DNA of 17,506 nt from Anaerolineaceae bacterium UBA5224 (GTDB lineage Bacteria > Chloroflexota > Anaerolineae > Anaerolineales > Anaerolineaceae). The notes under the pieces were generated by a model. The model saw nothing but the letters and a program-made list of their open reading frames with translations. It had not been told where the DNA came from and searched no databases. This document shows, one piece after another, positions 14,884-17,506 of the stretch. The translations under genes were made by a program, and so were the position numbers. Each line of letters starts with the position of its first letter. Within the stretch, counting starts at the first letter, position 1. The stretch is from NCBI GenBank assembly GCA_002409365.1, contig DHUW01000106.1, positions 45,176 through 62,681 on the forward strand, read 5' to 3'.

Positions 14884-16078
14884 AAGGCAGGGGCTGCTGA
14901 CCGATTTTGGAAACGGGGTTGGAAATATCGAGGGGCAGATGACCGATGTCAATCGCTGCATCGTCGCAAAGTAAAACTGCTCGCTCCATCGCGTTGCGCA
15001 ACTCACGAATGTTGCCTGGCCAACTGTAATTGACCAGAGCTTCCATGGCTTTGGGAGTGACATCGAGAATATTTTTACCCATGCTCATATTGTATTGCTG
15101 CAAAAAATAACCTACCAGGTCGGGAATATCTACTTTTCTTTCGGCTAATGAAGGCAGGTCAAGGTCGACGACTTTGAGACGGTAGTAAAGATCTTCCCTG
15201 AATTCGTGTTTCGCGATCATTTCCTGCAGGTTGCGGTTTGAAGCTGCTACAACCTGCACATCGACGTTGATAAGAGCAGTACCGCCAACCCGGCGGAATG
15301 AGCGTTCTTCCAAGGCGCGCAGAAATTTTGCCTGCAAATCCATCGGCATCGAAGAAATTTCATCGAGGAAAAGAACGCCATCATCGGCAATTTCCATCAA
15401 GCCGTTGCGTCGATGGGTGGCGCCAGTGAAGGAGCCGGCTTCGTGACCAAAAAGTTCTGATTCAAACATCGTCGATTGGATGGCAGGGCAGTTGACATCA
15501 ATAAAGGGTTTGCCAGCCCGAGGTCCACTCTCGTGAATATAGCGGGCGAGGACCTCCTTGCCGGTTCCAGTTGGACCGGTGATGAGGGAGGAAACAGAAG
15601 CTTCAGCTGCACGCTGCGCCAATTCGACGATGGCTTTCATTTGAGGAGTTTTTCCGACGATGAACTTATCCAGACTGGCTTTGCCGCGCAGGTGGTTCAA
15701 TTCACGGCGCATGGCAACCATTTCTGAGGCGCGTTTCACAGATTTTTCCAGTTCGAGCAGATCCACTGGCTTTTCCATAAAATCCTGGGCACCGTTTTTC
15801 ATAGCTTCCACCGCCATACCAACTTCGCCATGGGCAGTAACTATGATCACCTGGGGTCTACGGGGCAGACGGGATGTTTCAGTCAACAAGTGCGGACCAT
15901 AACCGTCTGGCAGCCGAACATCAAGAATGATGATATCGGTTCCATCCTGGCTGAGAATCTCGCGGGCTTCTGCAAGGGTGCCAGCTTCCTGGACCTCATA
16001 GCCCTTGGTTCTCAAGAACTCTGAGACGACCATTCGAGCAGTTTCTTCGTCATCAACAACTAATACCGATGCTGTCAT
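14876..16078 (-). CDS. NtrC-family sigma-54 response regulator lacking the DNA-binding domain
   Basis: 400 residues. The receiver domain (1-120) has the acidic pair Asp9/Asp10, phospho-acceptor Asp53 (ILDVRLPDG), Thr81 and Lys103. The AAA+ sigma-54 activator domain (about 140-375) has Walker A GPTGTGK (168-174), Walker B LFLDE (236-240), FREDLYYRL arginines and WPGNIREL. The sigma-54 contact loop is GSFTGA (215-220) where GAFTGA is usual; the Phe and Thr are kept. The protein stops at residue 400, about 25 residues after the AAA+ domain, and has no Fis-type helix-turn-helix, as in activators that work from solution such as Helicobacter FlgR. The sequence after the stop is promoter, not a frameshifted HTH. 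Its start has AAGGG about 7 bases upstream, 12 bases after the kinase stop. A sigma-54 promoter over its own stop codon suggests it activates the next operon. Confidence 0.93.
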   Translation of the reverse strand: MTASVLVVDDEETARMVVSEFLRTKGYEVQEAGTLAEAREILSQDGTDIIILDVRLPDGYGPHLLTETSRLPRRPQVIIVTAHGEVGMAVEAMKNGAQDFMEKPVDLLELEKSVKRASEMVAMRRELNHLRGKASLDKFIVGKTPQMKAIVELAQRAAEASVSSLITGPTGTGKEVLARYIHESGPRAGKPFIDVNCPAIQSTMFESELFGHEAGSFTGATHRRNGLMEIADDGVLFLDEISSMPMDLQAKFLRALEERSFRRVGGTALINVDVQVVAASNRNLQEMIAKHEFREDLYYRLKVVDLDLPSLAERKVDIPDLVGYFLQQYNMSMGKNILDVTPKAMEALVNYSWPGNIRELRNAMERAVLLCDDAAIDIGHLPLDISNPVSKIGQQPLPLA

Positions 16079-16090
16079 TAAAATCCCTTC

Positions 16091-17506
16091 TTATGCCCTG
16101 GGGAGCAGTACGTGAAACACGCTGCCTCCAGGAACACTTTCAACATAGATGTTTCCTTCATGAGCTGTGACAATTCGCTTGGTTATTGCCAACCCAAGCC
16201 CGGTTCCAGTCGATTTGGTCGTCAGGAAAGGCTCAAAGACGTGTTCAACCACGTCGTCTGGAATGCCAGGTCCGGTATCGGCGATGATTATCTCACATTG
16301 TGGTGGCTTGATTTGGTCTGAGGCTGGAACAAGTTTGATGTTCAGGCTGCCACCATGCTCATCCATGGCTTCAATGGCATTGCTGATCAGGTTCACAAAG
16401 ACTTGCTCTATTGCGCGTGGATCTGCCTTGACCAGTAGCCTTTCTTTTGGCGCGGAGAAATTGGAGGTGATATCCAATTTTTTCATACGCGGATCCCATT
16501 TGTCAAGAATAGCTGGGATCAGGATGGTAAGGTCCACCGGTTGAATCTGGTATTCGACCGGTTTCGAGAATGTGAGCGTCGATTGGACCAGGTGCGTCAG
16601 GCGCGAACAATCATTTTGCAGGCGCTCGACGAGCCCGGCATAAGGAGCGTCAGGACTCATTTTCATACCGAGAAACTGTAACCCGGTGGCAAGACTATTG
16701 ATCGGATTTTTGACCTCATGGGCAAAAATGGCAGTCACCTCACCCAGAAAGGCGCGTTGTTCAAGCAGTTGGGAGTGAGCCCGAATCTTTTCGCTCTGGC
16801 TTAAATCCCGCAAAATCAAGACAATACTGCGCACTACGCCATCTTCTTTGACTGGCAGGCATAACACCTGGGCTGGAAAACTGGTTCCCTGACGGGTATT
16901 CAAGTTGAGGTTGTGCCCGACAAGGGTGGGTTTGCCCTGTTGGGCGTTGTTATAAAGTGTCTGGAGAGTTTCATTCCCGATCAAAACCATTTCTGCACGC
17001 TGTTGAAAAACTTCGTTACTGGCATAACCCAGCATTGATTCTGCCGCGGGATTGAGTTCTGTGATGCGCAGGTCAGGGCTGAGCAAAACAATACCTTCGT
17101 CGAGGTTATCGGTAACAGTCTGCTGAATTCGCGCCAGCTTACGGATGTTGCGCATAGAAGAACCGACTTGTTCCAGTGTGGACAAGTGTTTGAAGGAAGT
17201 ACTGGTGTGGACACCGAGCAAGGTCAGGTAGCGGAGGGTCTCGTTATCGGGTACCAGCCCGAAACCACCGGCTAAAATCAGTCCCTGTAATTTGTCGTTG
17301 ATCAACAGAGGAATGCTAAAGAGGTAGGACGCTTGAAGTTCCTGGGCGATCTCCTCAAAAGAGGACAACGTCGGCTTACCTTCACGCCACAAAACGGTCG
17401 ATTCCAATTTTGATAGCTCGTCCATTTTAATATCTTCAGGATAGTATTGGGCGATCTCAGAATTGTGCTCATGGGAAAGTTTGAGGGTTTCTCTATGGCG
17501 GCGATA
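16091..17506 (-). CDS. GAF-PAS sensor histidine kinase, N-terminus beyond window
   Basis: The frame is open to the right edge of the window, so the protein probably begins outside it; 27 further codons without a stop lie before the ATG at 17425. Counting from that Met: the rest of a GAF-like domain (to about 80, FSIPLLINDKLQGLILAGGF), a PAS domain (about 100-210, NLDEGIVLLSPDLRITELNP), HisKA with phospho-acceptor His236 in FAHEVKNPINSL, and HATPase_c with VFVNLISNAIEAM (N box), DTGPGIP (G1), FEPFLTTK (F box) and GTGLGLAI (G2). It is of the NtrB/AtoS type. No membrane helix is visible in the part shown, so signal sensing is probably cytoplasmic through GAF and PAS. It is the cognate partner of the NtrC-like regulator 12 bases downstream. 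Confidence 0.93.
   Translation of the reverse strand, partial: YRRHRETLKLSHEHNSEIAQYYPEDIKMDELSKLESTVLWREGKPTLSSFEEIAQELQASYLFSIPLLINDKLQGLILAGGFGLVPDNETLRYLTLLGVHTSTSFKHLSTLEQVGSSMRNIRKLARIQQTVTDNLDEGIVLLSPDLRITELNPAAESMLGYASNEVFQQRAEMVLIGNETLQTLYNNAQQGKPTLVGHNLNLNTRQGTSFPAQVLCLPVKEDGVVRSIVLILRDLSQSEKIRAHSQLLEQRAFLGEVTAIFAHEVKNPINSLATGLQFLGMKMSPDAPYAGLVERLQNDCSRLTHLVQSTLTFSKPVEYQIQPVDLTILIPAILDKWDPRMKKLDITSNFSAPKERLLVKADPRAIEQVFVNLISNAIEAMDEHGGSLNIKLVPASDQIKPPQCEIIIADTGPGIPDDVVEHVFEPFLTTKSTGTGLGLAITKRIVTAHEGNIYVESVPGGSVFHVLLPRA

Overview
The window reads as bacterial and anaerobic. Every supported gene is on the minus strand, so transcription runs from high to low coordinates. A tungsten aldehyde ferredoxin oxidoreductase (AOR) family enzyme, heterodisulfide-reductase (Hdr) type flavin and iron-sulfur subunits, and long cytoplasmic TPR proteins suggest a strict anaerobe. 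An Anaerolineae-like Chloroflexota is my best guess, from gene style only; no phylogenetic marker is present. There are no tRNA, rRNA, CRISPR or insertion sequences.

Right-hand block, 17506 down to about 6330: a cytoplasmic GAF-PAS histidine kinase (cut by the window edge), an NtrC-family response regulator that ends without the usual Fis DNA-binding domain, a 110-residue protein with two membrane helices, a 1769-residue protein built almost entirely of TPR repeats, and a 924-residue protein with N-terminal TPR-like helices and a C25/caspase-like (clan CD) cysteine protease domain. The last two overlap by 4 bases, and an intrinsic terminator follows the protease gene. A good sigma-54 promoter (TGGCATA-N4-TTGCA, GG-N10-GC spacing) sits exactly over the regulator's stop codon. 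The start it predicts falls inside a hairpin that would otherwise hide the Shine-Dalgarno of the small membrane protein. The two-component pair therefore probably switches on the membrane protein / TPR / protease set just downstream of it, and read-through messages would be kept silent.

Middle, 5920-6391: an AT-rich intergenic region. It holds the terminator, a 12-bp imperfect hairpin, a sigma-70-like promoter with a dyad at its -35, and a structured leader hairpin just before the AOR ribosome binding site.

Left-hand block, 5919 down to 1 (and beyond): AOR, a four-cluster ferredoxin subunit, an HdrA-MvhD fusion, an HdrC-like four-cluster protein, and a separate MvhD-like protein cut by the window edge. 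Genes overlap by 1-4 bases or lie 10 bases apart. The HdrA gene looks split by an in-frame TGA, but the TGA lies exactly where the conserved DCSxC cysteine belongs, and a 9-bp stem-loop follows at bacterial SECIS distance. It is best read as one 845-residue selenoprotein. Together the genes look like an electron-transfer complex joining aldehyde-type (or BamBC-like) tungsten chemistry to flavin-based Hdr/Mvh-type electron transfer. There is no HdrB (CCG-domain) gene in view, and the substrate is unknown.
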